Shown one piece after another: positions 33,432-43,049 of a stretch of 64,000 bases of DNA. This stretch comes from JABDGM01 sp046349975 (GTDB lineage: Bacteria; Planctomycetota; Planctomycetia; Pirellulales; Lacipirellulaceae): NCBI GenBank assembly GCA_046349975.1, contig JAXMBH010000011.1, positions 62,001 through 126,000 on the forward strand. The letters are read 5' to 3'. Numbering within the stretch: the stretch's first letter is position 1; each line of letters starts with the position of its first letter. Below the pieces are notes generated by a model. It saw nothing but the letters and a program-made list of their open reading frames with translations. It made no database searches and was not told the DNA's origin. The position numbers and the translations under genes are program-made.

Positions 33432-35714
33432 ATGGTATGTCCCCGGTGTTATCAACGTGCCGCGACTCCAAATGGGCGCTGCGCCTATTGCGGTGAGTTG
33501 CTCGTTGAAACGCAAAGCCAGCCCGCGGATTTTGTCCACGCGTTGTCAGATCTGAATCCATCCGTGTTGGCGCAAGGCCCACTGGAAATCTTCGTGGTCG
33601 ACGCTCACGCGAAGTCGAATGTCGGCGATCCAAAGGGAATCGGCGTTGTCGCAGCTATTGCATTGCCGCAACAATCTCTGAATTTGCCCATTGGCGACCA
33701 GACCCCATGGGATGGCCGGCAATCATCGGTCAGCTTTGTGCTGGATGCGATTGAGGCGGGCTCTCACCCACTGGAAATGCTGTCCTTCCGCACGGATGAC
33801 GCCGGCGCCGTTGCCCTTCGTCTCTCAGATATACCGTCTGCGGTGTCTCCCACAAAAAGCAGCAGCGATTCTTATCACCGCGAAATTGAGAATTCATTGC
33901 GGCTCATGCAATTTAGCATCGACCGCGCCGGCGACGCTGTCTACTGGGTTCGTCCGAATTCGCAAATCGTTAATGTGAACGAGGCCGCTTGCCGCACCCT
34001 CGGCTATTCGAAACACCAGTTAATTGGCAAGTACATCGAGGAGATTGACCCTAACTATTCGATCGAACGCTGGCCGCAACGTTGGAAAGATTTGCGCGAG
34101 CAAAAGTCGATGACATTCCGATCGAATCAGCGTCGCAGCGACGGAGCGATCATCGACGTCGAAGTCACGTGCAATTACTTCCAGCACGAGGACAACGAGC
34201 TGAGTTGTGCCATTGTTCGCGATCTTACGGCGCACAAACATGCAAACGAGCAGCTACAAATGCTTCAGTTCGCTGTCGACCAATCGTCCGACGTCGTTTT
34301 CTGGCTCGGAAAAGATGGCCGCATACGTCAATCGAATCAAGCCGCGACGGACCGGATGGGGTACTCGCCCGAGCAGCTCCTCGGCATGTCGATTCTTGAT
34401 CTGAATCCGGAATTAACGCCGGCCATATGGGAGGATTATTGGCACGCGATGAGCCGAATCGGCACACGCATGTTCGAGACCCGGCATCGTACCGCCAACG
34501 GCGATTTCATCCCTGTCGAGGTGACAGCCAGCTACGTCGACCTTGGCGACGATGAACTTATCTTTACTTCTTCGAGAGACATAGCTGAGCGAAAACGCGC
34601 CGAGGCATCGCTACGTGCCCGCGAAGAACGTTATTCTCTGGTCGAACGTGCCGTGAACGACGGCATCTGGGATTGGAATATCGAAGCGGATGGCATGTTC
34701 TGCTCAACTCGCTGGCATGAATTACTCGGGTACAAGGATGGAGAATTGGCTCACTTTAAAACTCGAGATTATTGGAACCTCATCCATCCCGACGACCGGC
34801 AACTGTTGATGGATTTCGCGATGCAGAGCTTTCAGCGCAACGAGCGTTACAAAGCCGAAATCCGTTTGCGGCACAAAGACGGATCGTATCGTTGGATGCT
34901 CTCGCGCGGCGAAGCAGTTCGCAACGAATCCGGCATCCCAGTGCGAGTTGTCGGTTCAATCACCGACATCACCGAGCACAAGCGCGCTGAAGAGCAAACC
35001 GTGCAGCTGCGCGATTCACTGGCCCATGTAACTCGGCTCGGCATTCTGGGCGAATTAGCTGCCGGGTTGGCGCACGAACTGAACCAGCCGCTTGCCGCGC
35101 TACGCCTTTATGCAACCACGGCAGAGCATCTCGGTGCACAATTCGACTCCCCCGAACTGATCGACTGCCTGCGCAGAATCGATGAGCAGTCGCACCGAGC
35201 GGCCGAAATCGTTCGTCGAATGCGCTCGTTTGTCAGCCATCGCATGTCGCAACGCGAACCTGTGCGCCCTAACGACCTAGCATTGGAAGTGCTCTCCCTT
35301 TTGTCCAATGAGCTGAAACATGGCCAGGTGAAAGTTGAGGCGACGCTCGGCGCCGAGTTGCCGTTAGTCCACGCCGACGCAATTCACATTCAACAAGTTC
35401 TCGTCAACTTAATCCGAAATGCGATGGATGCCATGGCAGGTTGCTCACCGCCTGAGCGTCGCCTCATCGTGCACACCGCTAAAGCAGGCGACCATGTACG
35501 CTTCTCAATTGCCGACAGCGGCAGCGGGCTCAATCCGGAAATGGAGAGCAAGTTATTTCAGCCATTCCAAACGTCGAAAACGAACGGGTTGGGTCTCGGC
35601 CTCGCGATATCTCGTACAGTAATCGAGTCGCATGGTGGTGCAATCAGTGCCGCTCCCAATCCAAAGGGTGGGATGACTTTCTTTTTCACTCTTCCCGCAC
35701 ACAATCCCAGTTGA
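33432..35714 (+). CDS. FixL-like histidine kinase with zinc-ribbon N-terminus and three PAS domains
   Basis: A 760-residue soluble kinase. Residues 3-20 form a small zinc ribbon (C3-x2-C6 and C17-x2-C20). About 21-145 is an unassigned N-terminal domain. PAS domains follow at roughly 153-270, 274-390 and 395-520, the third with a clear PAC end (VRVVGSITDITEHKRAE). The phosphoacceptor is H548 in LAAGLAHELNQPL, the dimerisation type of FixL/DctB kinases. The ATPase domain shows NLIRNAMDAM (N box), DSGSGL (G1) and NGLGLGLAISR (G2). No transmembrane helix is seen. ATG at 33432 is used because an upstream GTG at 33390 adds only a poorly composed extension. It lies between two response regulators and presumably phosphorylates both. 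The signal is unknown; no haem-type FixL His could be assigned. Confidence 0.9.
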   Translation: MVCPRCYQRAATPNGRCAYCGELLVETQSQPADFVHALSDLNPSVLAQGPLEIFVVDAHAKSNVGDPKGIGVVAAIALPQQSLNLPIGDQTPWDGRQSSVSFVLDAIEAGSHPLEMLSFRTDDAGAVALRLSDIPSAVSPTKSSSDSYHREIENSLRLMQFSIDRAGDAVYWVRPNSQIVNVNEAACRTLGYSKHQLIGKYIEEIDPNYSIERWPQRWKDLREQKSMTFRSNQRRSDGAIIDVEVTCNYFQHEDNELSCAIVRDLTAHKHANEQLQMLQFAVDQSSDVVFWLGKDGRIRQSNQAATDRMGYSPEQLLGMSILDLNPELTPAIWEDYWHAMSRIGTRMFETRHRTANGDFIPVEVTASYVDLGDDELIFTSSRDIAERKRAEASLRAREERYSLVERAVNDGIWDWNIEADGMFCSTRWHELLGYKDGELAHFKTRDYWNLIHPDDRQLLMDFAMQSFQRNERYKAEIRLRHKDGSYRWMLSRGEAVRNESGIPVRVVGSITDITEHKRAEEQTVQLRDSLAHVTRLGILGELAAGLAHELNQPLAALRLYATTAEHLGAQFDSPELIDCLRRIDEQSHRAAEIVRRMRSFVSHRMSQREPVRPNDLALEVLSLLSNELKHGQVKVEATLGAELPLVHADAIHIQQVLVNLIRNAMDAMAGCSPPERRLIVHTAKAGDHVRFSIADSGSGLNPEMESKLFQPFQTSKTNGLGLGLAISRTVIESHGGAISAAPNPKGGMTFFFTLPAHNPS

Positions 35715-35719
35715 ATCCC

Positions 35720-36085
35720 ATGAATGCGACGCCCACTGTATATGTAGTGGATGACGAAGAACCTATTCGTCATGCATTCAACGTATTACTCAAAACGCGA
35801 GGCATCCCCGTCCAGTTGTTCTCGAGTGCGAGCGAGTTTCTGCGCGCATACCGCGATGACTGGCGTGGCTGCGTATTCGCAGATATCCGCATGCCAGAAC
35901 ACAGTGGTGTTCAAATTTTCCGCTCGTTAAGAATGCAGGGTTCTGCGTTGCATGTCGTCCTGATGACGGGCTCAGAAAGTTTTCGCTCTCTACCAGAGTT
36001 TATCGACAAAGAGGTACTCGTACTCGAAAAACCCTTCTCGGCGCGAGAACTGGAAATGATCGTCAATCAAGCATTGTCCGCGTAG
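35720..36085 (+). CDS. single-domain response regulator (receiver only)
   Basis: A 121-residue stand-alone receiver: acidic pair D11-D12, phosphoacceptor D55 in FADIRMPEHSG, T/S in LMTGS, and Lys in LEKPF. It has no output domain. It starts five bases after the kinase stop, so it is co-translated with it; no ribosome site is visible. It may be a phosphate sink or a relay competing with the FixJ-like regulator upstream, as single-domain receivers of FixL systems do. This is inferred from position. Confidence 0.9.
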   Translation: MNATPTVYVVDDEEPIRHAFNVLLKTRGIPVQLFSSASEFLRAYRDDWRGCVFADIRMPEHSGVQIFRSLRMQGSALHVVLMTGSESFRSLPEFIDKEVLVLEKPFSARELEMIVNQALSA

Positions 36086-36781
36086 GTCGCGCCACTTGAT
36101 GCAGTTCACAAAATATCACAAAAGTATGGTCTAAACCGACCGCCAAGAGTATTGCTTGCCGACAGAATGCCGCAATGTCAATCCTGATTTGCCTATGAAC
36201 GATCATTGTCAGACAATAAATTCTGCATTTCCCAACGTGTAACCACAGGCACTGAGAGTCGAAGTACATCGGCAGGCTGCCTTCGCTCGATGCTGCACCT
36301 CACCGCAGCGCTAGATTCGGCAAATTCCTTTTCTCCACGCGTTTTTTTTTGCCGCCGCCAGCCACCACGTCGGAATATCTGCGATCAATCGCAATCTCGC
36401 GTGCAACGGACTCGAAGTACGCTGCACCCGTGTGTTATCACGCGACGGGGGCGTGGTGCTCCACAGCGTCGCACCCCTCGGTAGCTTGCGATGAAGAGCC
36501 GGCTCGAAATCAACACGTACCTTCGTCATGTGCTTCCAATCCCCATTTTCCGCACAGCCTGTTGTGCCGGCGGCTCTTGCATGCCTGCTCGCTTGCCATT
36601 CGACCGTGGAAACCACGTGCCATCGCTTGGCGCGTTACCTTGACGTACTGTTTGATGGTTGGCGCGCGGCCAGCAATCAATTGGTCGCGGTTCGATTCGC
36701 ACGCGTAAGGCTGATTAAACAACGCCTTGATGGTTGCCGGCGCGATCAAACGGCTGCGAGCAGGAGTCAAGGAAGCCATAG
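36086..36781. other. intergenic region, no gene seen
   Basis: About 700 bases between the receiver gene and cheW. Open frames here lack ribosome sites and have unlikely Cys/Arg/His-rich composition. A run of ten T at 36342-36350 lies inside a loose 7-bp inverted repeat (CGGCAAA, 36318; TTTGCCG, 36348), which is not a standard terminator. The promoter of the chemotaxis unit should be at its 3' end. Confidence 0.4.
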
Positions 36782-37237
36782 ATGAGCGAAACCAGGCAGT
36801 ACTGCACGTTCTTGCTGGATGGTCAATACTTCGGCGTCGATGTTCGCGAGGTGCAAGAAGTAATCCGCTATCAGGAGATGACTCGCGTGCCTCTCGCCTC
36901 AGATGTGGTCAGCGGTCTAATCAATCTTCGCGGCCGCATCGTGACTGCGATTGATCTGCGTCGTCGCTTGGGTCATCCGGATCGACCGGCCGGAAAGCTG
37001 CCAATGAACGTCGTCGTCCACACCGGCGAAGACGCGGTCAGCCTGCTGGTCGACGAAATCGGCGACGTGATTGAAGTCGAAGTCGACAAATTCGAAACGC
37101 CGCCTGACACTTTGCAGGGCGTCGCCCGCACGCTAGTCAATGGCGCCTACAAGCTCGACGATCGGCTCATGCTCGTGCTCCATATTCGTAATGCCGTAGA
37201 AGTCGCCAACAACGACATGATGAGCTTAAGTGCTTAA
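36782..37237 (+). CDS. cheW: CheW-type chemotaxis coupling protein
   Basis: A 151-residue CheW. The fold starts with YCTFLLDGQYFGVDVREVQEV, followed by the receptor-interface blocks VSGLINLRGRIVTAIDLRRRLG and LLVDEIGDVIEV, and closes with RLMLVLHI. CheW couples chemoreceptors to the CheA kinase. AGGAAG lies about nine bases before the ATG. The chemoreceptor gene follows 83 bases downstream on the same strand, so the two probably form one unit. No cheA is present in this window, so the kinase must be encoded elsewhere. Confidence 0.95.
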   Translation: MSETRQYCTFLLDGQYFGVDVREVQEVIRYQEMTRVPLASDVVSGLINLRGRIVTAIDLRRRLGHPDRPAGKLPMNVVVHTGEDAVSLLVDEIGDVIEVEVDKFETPPDTLQGVARTLVNGAYKLDDRLMLVLHIRNAVEVANNDMMSLSA

Positions 37238-37320
37238 TCGAAAGACTTACTGCCCGGGCAACTTCGCCCGCGATCTTGCGAATTTACTCGAACAATCTCG
37301 GAAACCTAAGGAGTTGCGAA

Positions 37321-39189
37321 ATGAAAGAGTCAATGAGTTTAAGCCGCAAGCTGTACCTGCTCATTGGTGCGTTCATGGTCGGTTTTGGCGTGTTCGCCGC
37401 AGTCACCTATTTGACCGTGAGCAAAGTGAAAGTTGACGGCGATCTCGACCGGCATATTGGTCAGAAGGAAGATCTCATTGTCGATTCCGCCGCACCGCCG
37501 CTTTTCGTGTTGCGACCTTATTTGCTGGCTCAAATCATGACCAATGCCCCCACGATGGACGCCTACCAAGCAGCAAAAGGGCGGTTTCATGCGACCGAAA
37601 AGCAATTTCAAGAACGTCGGGATTATTGGAGCACGATCACGCTCGAAGGCGATCTTAACGAACAACTGAAGGCTTCCCACAAACAAGCCGAGGAAATCTT
37701 CAAAATCATCAACGACGAGATCATCGCCGCCCTGGATAAAGGGGACCGCGATGCGGCGACTAAGACATTGTCTGCCAAACTCGACCCCGTGTTCCAAGCC
37801 CACCGCGTTGCCATGGACAAAATCGTCGATCAGGCCGTGAAGGAACTTAACATCGACAAAGCCGAAGTGGTTAGCGAAGTCAGTCAGGCAAACTGGCTGT
37901 TATTCGCAATCGGCGCGTCGTGCATGATCGCAGTCGGCTGCCTTGGTGCTTGGATTCTCCGCTCCGTAATGGTGCAAAATGCTACTCACCTCGAAAACAA
38001 TGCGAAGCTAATCGCGATCGGAAAGGCAAGCGCTGTCATTGAATTCGAGATGGATGGTACCATCATCACGATGAACGACAATTTTACCAAAGCAATGGGG
38101 TACACCGCCAATGAACTCAAGGGGCGCCATCACAGCACGTTAGTTACAGAGGCTTATCGTAACTCTCCGGAGTACCGTGAATTTTGGGCCAAGCTGAGTC
38201 GCGGCGAATACCAACAAGGCGAATTCTCGCGAATTGCTAAGTCCGGCAAGGAAGTATGGTTACAGGCGTCGTACAACCCCATCGCCGACGCCAGCGGCAA
38301 GTACTATAAAGTCGTGAAGTTTGCTACGGATGTCACGCAAGCCGTTAAGGCTCGCGAGGAAATGACCCGCATTCTCCACCTTGTGAACGAGAACGCGTCA
38401 ACGCTAGGATCGTCCGCCGAAGAGTTGACCGCCGTGAGCACGCAGATGGCTGCTAACGCCGAAGAGACTTCCGCGCAAGCGAACGTCGTATCGGCTGCCT
38501 CGGAACAAGTCAGCAAGAATGTGCAGACAGTCTCAACGGGCGTTGAGGAAATGAACTCGGCAATCCGCGAAATCGCCAAAAATGCGAGCGAAGCCGCCCG
38601 CGTCGCTCAACAAGCCGTGTCGACCGCCGAATCGGCCAACGCTACCGTTTCGAAGCTCGGCGACAGCAGCGTCGAGATCGGCAACGTGATTAAGGTCATC
38701 ACCTCGATTGCCGAGCAAACCAACTTGCTCGCTCTCAATGCGACGATCGAAGCCGCCCGTGCCGGTGAAGCTGGCAAGGGTTTTGCCGTCGTGGCCAATG
38801 AAGTGAAAGAACTTGCCAAGGAAACGGCTCGGGCGACCGAAGACATCGGCCGCAAGGTCGAAGCGATTCAGACCGACACGCGTGGCGCCGTGGACTCAAT
38901 CCAACAGATCAGCCAGGTGATCAATATGATCCACGATATCTCGAACACGATCGCGAGCGCCGTCGAAGAGCAAACGGCTACCGCGACCGAGATGAGCCGC
39001 AATGTGAACGAAGCCGCGAAGGGAACGTCGGAAATCGCTCAGAACATTACGGCCGTGGCCCAGGCGGCGCAGAATACGACGCAAGGCGCGAGCAACTCGC
39101 AACAAGCCGCCAGCGAGCTCGCTCGCATGGCCGCCGACCTGCAGAAGCTCGGCGCTGGCAAGAACACGTCGCACTCCCTGGCCGTGTGA
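37321..39189 (+). CDS. membrane chemoreceptor (MCP) with cytoplasmic PAS domain
   Basis: A 622-residue receptor. Transmembrane helix 1 at about 14-35 (LIGAFMVGFGVFAAVTYL), a periplasmic helical domain of about 150 residues, transmembrane helix 2 near 197-220 (WLLFAIGASCMIAVGCLGAW), a PAS domain at about 235-345 (GTIITMNDNFTKAMGYTANE; FSRIAKSGKEVWLQASYNPI), and a long coiled-coil signalling domain with the conserved hairpin tip IAEQTNLLALNATIEAARAGE. No HAMP domain is obvious between helix 2 and PAS. AAGGAG lies six bases before the ATG. Its signalling half is very similar to the soluble receptor at 54207-55460, and both end in Ser-Leu-Ala-Val. It works with the CheW encoded just upstream. Confidence 0.94.
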   Translation: MKESMSLSRKLYLLIGAFMVGFGVFAAVTYLTVSKVKVDGDLDRHIGQKEDLIVDSAAPPLFVLRPYLLAQIMTNAPTMDAYQAAKGRFHATEKQFQERRDYWSTITLEGDLNEQLKASHKQAEEIFKIINDEIIAALDKGDRDAATKTLSAKLDPVFQAHRVAMDKIVDQAVKELNIDKAEVVSEVSQANWLLFAIGASCMIAVGCLGAWILRSVMVQNATHLENNAKLIAIGKASAVIEFEMDGTIITMNDNFTKAMGYTANELKGRHHSTLVTEAYRNSPEYREFWAKLSRGEYQQGEFSRIAKSGKEVWLQASYNPIADASGKYYKVVKFATDVTQAVKAREEMTRILHLVNENASTLGSSAEELTAVSTQMAANAEETSAQANVVSAASEQVSKNVQTVSTGVEEMNSAIREIAKNASEAARVAQQAVSTAESANATVSKLGDSSVEIGNVIKVITSIAEQTNLLALNATIEAARAGEAGKGFAVVANEVKELAKETARATEDIGRKVEAIQTDTRGAVDSIQQISQVINMIHDISNTIASAVEEQTATATEMSRNVNEAAKGTSEIAQNITAVAQAAQNTTQGASNSQQAASELARMAADLQKLGAGKNTSHSLAV

Positions 39190-39205
39190 AGTGCCTCTGC
39201 AATGC

Positions 39206-39250
39206 AAACGCGGCGAGTCGCCATCGGGCGGCCCGCCGCGTTTTTCTTTT
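39206..39250 (+). terminator. rho-independent terminator of the cheW-MCP unit
   Basis: A perfect 10-bp stem (AAACGCGGCG, 39206-39215; CGCCGCGTTT, 39234-39243) with an 18-base loop runs into TTTTTCTTTT, 16 bases after the MCP stop. This is a textbook intrinsic terminator. Confidence 0.85.
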
Positions 39251-39354
39251 GCGCGGGAAGAACTGGGGCGGTTAACATGCGATCTGCGCGCAGGTCGCGC
39301 GCATGGGCTCATTTCGCGGCGCATCGCCTGGACAAACGACGCCCGTTCTCAAGG

Positions 39355-39582
39355 TTACATACCGAAGAGCTGCACGTAACCGGCGGTCGTCTGCGCCATA
39401 CAGCGATGGGTTTCAAATTCGTATCCTTGCGGCGCCGGTGGCGAGCAGCTGTACAGTTCCACCGGTGCGACGATGATCTCACGCTTCACGATGACCGATT
39501 TCGGCGCGCTCGGCGCCGTCGGAGAAAGGGTGTGCTGTTCGACACCAACAGTCAGACCGATACACAGGAGGAGAGCGTGCAT
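39355..39582 (-). CDS. possible small exported protein
   Basis: A 75-residue frame starting MHALLLCIGLTVGVEQHTL, which could be a short signal peptide. It is followed by a Pro/Val-rich stretch and a Cys pair about 20 residues apart. The frame stays open upstream to 39618. GGGAC lies a few bases before the ATG. It lies downstream of the porin gene on the same strand. No family is recognised; it may be spurious. Otherwise the 585-base gap from 39190 to 39775 contains only the terminator of the MCP gene. Confidence 0.3.
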   Translation of the reverse strand: MHALLLCIGLTVGVEQHTLSPTAPSAPKSVIVKREIIVAPVELYSCSPPAPQGYEFETHRCMAQTTAGYVQLFGM

Positions 39583-39775
39583 TCGAAGTCCCAGATCAAT
39601 GGGTGGAAAAGCCGCCACGCTGATGGCGTAAGCGGCGAAAGTGCCGCTGCTTTCCAGTTTGATCGGGGCCGCTCAAACCGCAAGTATTCGCCACCTAAAG
39701 CAGCCGCTGGCCGACACCCAAACTCCCCCCAAGAAGGTGGGGTAATCGGTTGATTTCGGCAACCTGCAGATGCGG

Positions 39776-41452
39776 CTAGAAGAACAACTGCAGCTGGGTC
39801 CGTAACACGGTCTGTCCTGGCTCATTCGAGGCATCGAGCAGGAAGCCTGTCGCCGGTGCTGCGACCGGAATCGGGTCGAACGCGTACATGATTTCTGTCG
39901 TCAGCTTGGCCGAATGCCGCTTGAAGTAGCGATTCACGCCGAGTGCCGCAATATTGACCGTGCTGTCGGCCACCGGCGTCCGGGCCGAGCCCAAGCTCGT
40001 CACGCCGTCGAAGTCAATAAACTCGTAGCGAATGAACGGTTCAATCTTCTCGGGCACAATCTGGTAGGCGGCCATCGCGTGGAAGCCGGTTTGGTGGATT
40101 TCCTCCCCTGGCACGAGTGAGTATCGCTTTACGACCGAGCCGAAAGCCATCGCGCCGTGGTCTTCAATCGTTCCATCGACGGTCCAGGCGATGAACTTGT
40201 TGTCGTTATTCGCCAGAACATTGTCACCCGTTTCGCCCGTTTCGTAGTATATGTCGGCCCCAATGAACGCGGCGAACGGTTCGTCCGGCCATGATGCAAA
40301 GTCACCGTACTGAGCCCAGTCGCCGGCGAGCTTCCAGTCCACGCCCGCGGAAATCGCGAAGTCGCTCATGTCCTCGAAAAAGTCTTTCGTGGCGGTCGGC
40401 GCACCCGAGTTCCGACCATCGTTGATGAAAACCAAACCACGCACGATATCGTTCTGTTTCGAGAGGCAGATGCCTTCGTCGAGGCCAGTGTTGAAGATCG
40501 CGTATTGATACGACCGTTCAACAGCCATTTGGCGTGCGTAGCTGACGTCGGTCTCTCGCATGAACGCCGGGTTGCGGAATCGGCCGAGCTGCATTAGCAC
40601 GCCGTTGTCAAACTCGTAATTAATGCGGGCTTCTTCCAAAAACTCGGTGCCGGTCGACGGGCTCGCCTGCAAGATCATCCAGTACGTCCATTTCGGATCG
40701 ATGATATTGCCGCTGAAGATGACGGGCGCCCGTTCGAGCACGAAACCGAATTCATCTTCGTCGGCCGGCGGGTCAAGGTGCCGCCAATCGGCCACGTACC
40801 GCGCTTGCATGAGGGCATTCACCTTCAGCATGAAGTTCTTGTCCAGTGTGCGGATATAAAAGCCCTTATCGTACCCAGCGCATTTCGAGCACTCGCAATC
40901 GGCAGCGGCAGGCGCGACTGCCTTACCACAACCGGGCGTGCCAGGCGCGGCGGGCGTCGCGCCTGGCACTGGTTTCGCCAGGGCCGGCGCCGACAAACAC
41001 ATGTCTTGCATCTGCCCGAAGCGGTCATTGAACTCGGGCATCTGCAAGGGATCCGGGCCGGGTGCGGATGCCGGAGCTGGCAGCGCCTCCGCTGGTTGGG
41101 CCGCGGCCTCTTCAGTAACTGCGGCAGCAGCCGCTTCGGCCGAAGCTGCCCCAGACCCCGCTGGAGCGGAGGAAGCAGCCGCCGGGAGCGGAGCGGCTGG
41201 CTGCGTGCCGGCTACTTGGGAGGCTGCGAGTGCTGGTTCCGGCTCACTGCCAGGCGCGGGCGCGGGTTGCGCGACAACCACTGGAGCTGCTGCACTTGCC
41301 ACCGGGAATTTCGGGGCACTCTCTTCCGTGCGATTGAAAGAGGGCGGGCGCCAGCCTGCTGGAGGGGAGTCGGCGCCGGCTTGGGAGAAGCCGACAAGGA
41401 TTGACGCTGCGGCGACGAGTGCCCACAGCGCAGTGCCAGGTATTCGTTCCAT
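39776..41452 (-). CDS. outer-membrane porin (OprP/OprO-like) with long Pro/Ala-rich N-terminal linker
   Basis: A 558-residue protein. A signal peptide (about 1-28) is followed by about 150 residues rich in Ala, Pro and Ser, then a small Cys cluster (CECSKCAGYDKG, about 185-196). From about 197 a beta-barrel begins (GFYIRTLDKNFMLKVNALMQARY), as in phosphate-selective porin O/P-type proteins, with PKWTYWMILQAS, GVLMQLGRFRNP and regular alternation of aromatic strands. It ends in LQLFF, the C-terminal aromatic signal for outer-membrane insertion. Substrate unknown. The linker may cross or bind the envelope layer between membrane and barrel. Transcribed alone. Confidence 0.85.
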   Translation of the reverse strand: MERIPGTALWALVAAASILVGFSQAGADSPPAGWRPPSFNRTEESAPKFPVASAAAPVVVAQPAPAPGSEPEPALAASQVAGTQPAAPLPAAASSAPAGSGAASAEAAAAAVTEEAAAQPAEALPAPASAPGPDPLQMPEFNDRFGQMQDMCLSAPALAKPVPGATPAAPGTPGCGKAVAPAAADCECSKCAGYDKGFYIRTLDKNFMLKVNALMQARYVADWRHLDPPADEDEFGFVLERAPVIFSGNIIDPKWTYWMILQASPSTGTEFLEEARINYEFDNGVLMQLGRFRNPAFMRETDVSYARQMAVERSYQYAIFNTGLDEGICLSKQNDIVRGLVFINDGRNSGAPTATKDFFEDMSDFAISAGVDWKLAGDWAQYGDFASWPDEPFAAFIGADIYYETGETGDNVLANNDNKFIAWTVDGTIEDHGAMAFGSVVKRYSLVPGEEIHQTGFHAMAAYQIVPEKIEPFIRYEFIDFDGVTSLGSARTPVADSTVNIAALGVNRYFKRHSAKLTTEIMYAFDPIPVAAPATGFLLDASNEPGQTVLRTQLQLFF

Positions 41453-42313
41453 GAACCACCGTCACTTCTCGTTTCACTGCTTCGCGTTTGCGAAGGCGCC
41501 TCGCTGGAACCATTCGTGGAAGCGAGGCTGTCTTGTTTCAGGATATAGGAGCTTGCTCTGGGATCTCGGATCGGTTTGGCCAGCCTACGTGATGGCACTA
41601 CTCAGCACTTCTATCGTGCTGTCACATTTTTGTTCCACAATTTTTGCGTTAGCGGCGCGCCACCGATTTCCGTGGCATATTGAACACTCGCACCCAGGGC
41701 GAGCGGATTCTCGCAGCCAGTCTAGGGCCGTATTCGCCACATCCGCATCGCGGCGTCACGCACCGTCGTGACACATTCACACATCCTGCTGCGGACAAAA
41801 CGCTGAGACCTGCGTACGCATAACCCAAGAAAATTTAAGCGTACAATCGTTGGCACCTATTTAGTCGGACAGCGACCGCTGCGGATCGAATCTGTCGGCT
41901 TTCTTTGCGCTCAATACGGCGAAGCACGCAGTTGGCGTCACAAGTTGATTACTGGCTCTTGCCGCTCAACCGCATCCAAAGTGGCGGGACGGCAAACATG
42001 CACTCGTTAACGTTGCACGTCGAGGTTCGTTAAGTTCGCGCGAAAATGCTGCACCACTCGCGCGCTCGTTTGCACAGCGGCAGATTCAAGCCTTCTCACT
42101 TCAGCCAAAGCTGAAAGAAGAAGCGGTTGGCGGATGACAGGCGTACTCACATTCGCCACCGCATCGTCGGCATGTCGCGCCGGACGCTACGCCAGACTGG
42201 CACGAGGCATGCCAATGAAAACCATTCCCTGGAAGGCACGCGAATTGCCTACATTTAGATAGCAATTGTCATTGCTGATCATTTTTTTGCGTGTAAACGA
42301 AAGGAGCCCTGTG
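41453..42313. other. long intergenic region, no gene seen
   Basis: About 860 bases between the divergent porin and PRC-barrel genes. No open frame is convincing. It is locally AT-rich around 42250-42295 (CAATTGTCATTGC and a run of seven T), where the promoter of the PRC-barrel gene is likely, but no consensus could be fixed. Confidence 0.4.
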
Positions 42314-42967
42314 ATGAAGAGTAGACTCACTGTCATGGCCGCAGCCATTATGGTCGGTGCCGCGTCGATTCCGCTGGCGGAAGTTTACAGTCAGTCCGAT
42401 AACCGCACGACCCAAGCCGGATCGACGTCCAACGCGACAACCACGACCGGGCAAAGCGACGTCGCCAACCAAAATCAGGCTAGCAATGCCGCCGATTCGA
42501 AAGGCCTTGGCAAGTTGGATAGCCAAACGAGCGGCGCGAATATTCGTGCGAGTCAGTTGATTGGCGCCAACCTGGAAAACTCGAATGGCGATGGCGTTGG
42601 GGAAATCAAGGATCTGGTGATCGACGGAAATACGGGTCAGATTCGCTACGCGGCTGTGACCTATGGTGGGTTCCTCGGCGTCGGCTCGAAGCTGTTCGCT
42701 GTTCCGTTTGAGGCGTTCAAAGTTCGCCAACAAAAGGGCGATGCCGATGACTACGTGCTGACACTAAATGTGACAAAAGACCAGCTCGAGGGCGCCCAAG
42801 GCTTTGACACGGATCATTGGCCAAATTTTGCTGATCCCAAGTTCACCAGCGAATTGGATCGGCGCTATGGCGTTGATCGAAGTGCGCTGCGCTCGCAGGA
42901 TCGGTCGAGTCATGCGGCTGGCACCGCTGAGAACCGGAATGGAACGGCAAATCCCGACCGACGCTAG
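42314..42967 (+). CDS. secreted PRC-barrel domain protein
   Basis: A 217-residue protein with a signal peptide (about 1-27: LTVMAAAIMVGAASIPLAEV). A low-complexity Ser/Thr/Asn/Gln segment (30-70) precedes the PRC-barrel (about 75-160: IRASQLIGANLENSNGDGVG, VIDGNTGQIRYAAVTYGGF, LFAVPFEAFKV). The C-terminal 50 residues are polar (DTDHWPNFADPKF, then a Ser/Arg-rich tail). AAGGAG lies seven bases before the ATG, and a strong terminator follows. Exported PRC-barrel proteins of this kind are common in stress-associated bacterial genes; binding partner unknown. Confidence 0.85.
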   Translation: MKSRLTVMAAAIMVGAASIPLAEVYSQSDNRTTQAGSTSNATTTTGQSDVANQNQASNAADSKGLGKLDSQTSGANIRASQLIGANLENSNGDGVGEIKDLVIDGNTGQIRYAAVTYGGFLGVGSKLFAVPFEAFKVRQQKGDADDYVLTLNVTKDQLEGAQGFDTDHWPNFADPKFTSELDRRYGVDRSALRSQDRSSHAAGTAENRNGTANPDRR

Positions 42968-43006
42968 TCGTTCGCAAATTACCGCGTTTCGGAAGTCGTG
43001 TTCCGG

Positions 43007-43045
43007 AGAGCGTTGCAACCACAGCGTTGCAACGCTCTTCTTTAT
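43007..43045 (+). terminator. rho-independent terminator after the PRC-barrel gene
   Basis: A perfect 12-bp stem (AGAGCGTTGCAA, 43007-43018; TTGCAACGCTCT, 43027-43038), 8-base loop, followed by TCTTTATT. It lies 40 bases after the PRC-barrel stop and just before the convergent DUF1559 gene's stop, so it may serve both strands. Confidence 0.85.
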
Positions 43046-43049
43046 TGTG

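Noticed and set aside
36318..36354. Inverted repeat with a long T-run as a terminator
   Set aside because: The T-run lies inside the 23-base loop rather than after the stem, and it lies more than 200 bases past the receiver gene.
39202..39753. 183-codon plus-strand open frame after the MCP gene
   Set aside because: It starts inside the MCP terminator stem and is rich in Arg and His without any ribosome site.
40938..41771. 277-codon plus-strand open frame
   Set aside because: It is antisense to the Ala/Pro-rich linker of the porin gene and its composition mirrors that repeat.
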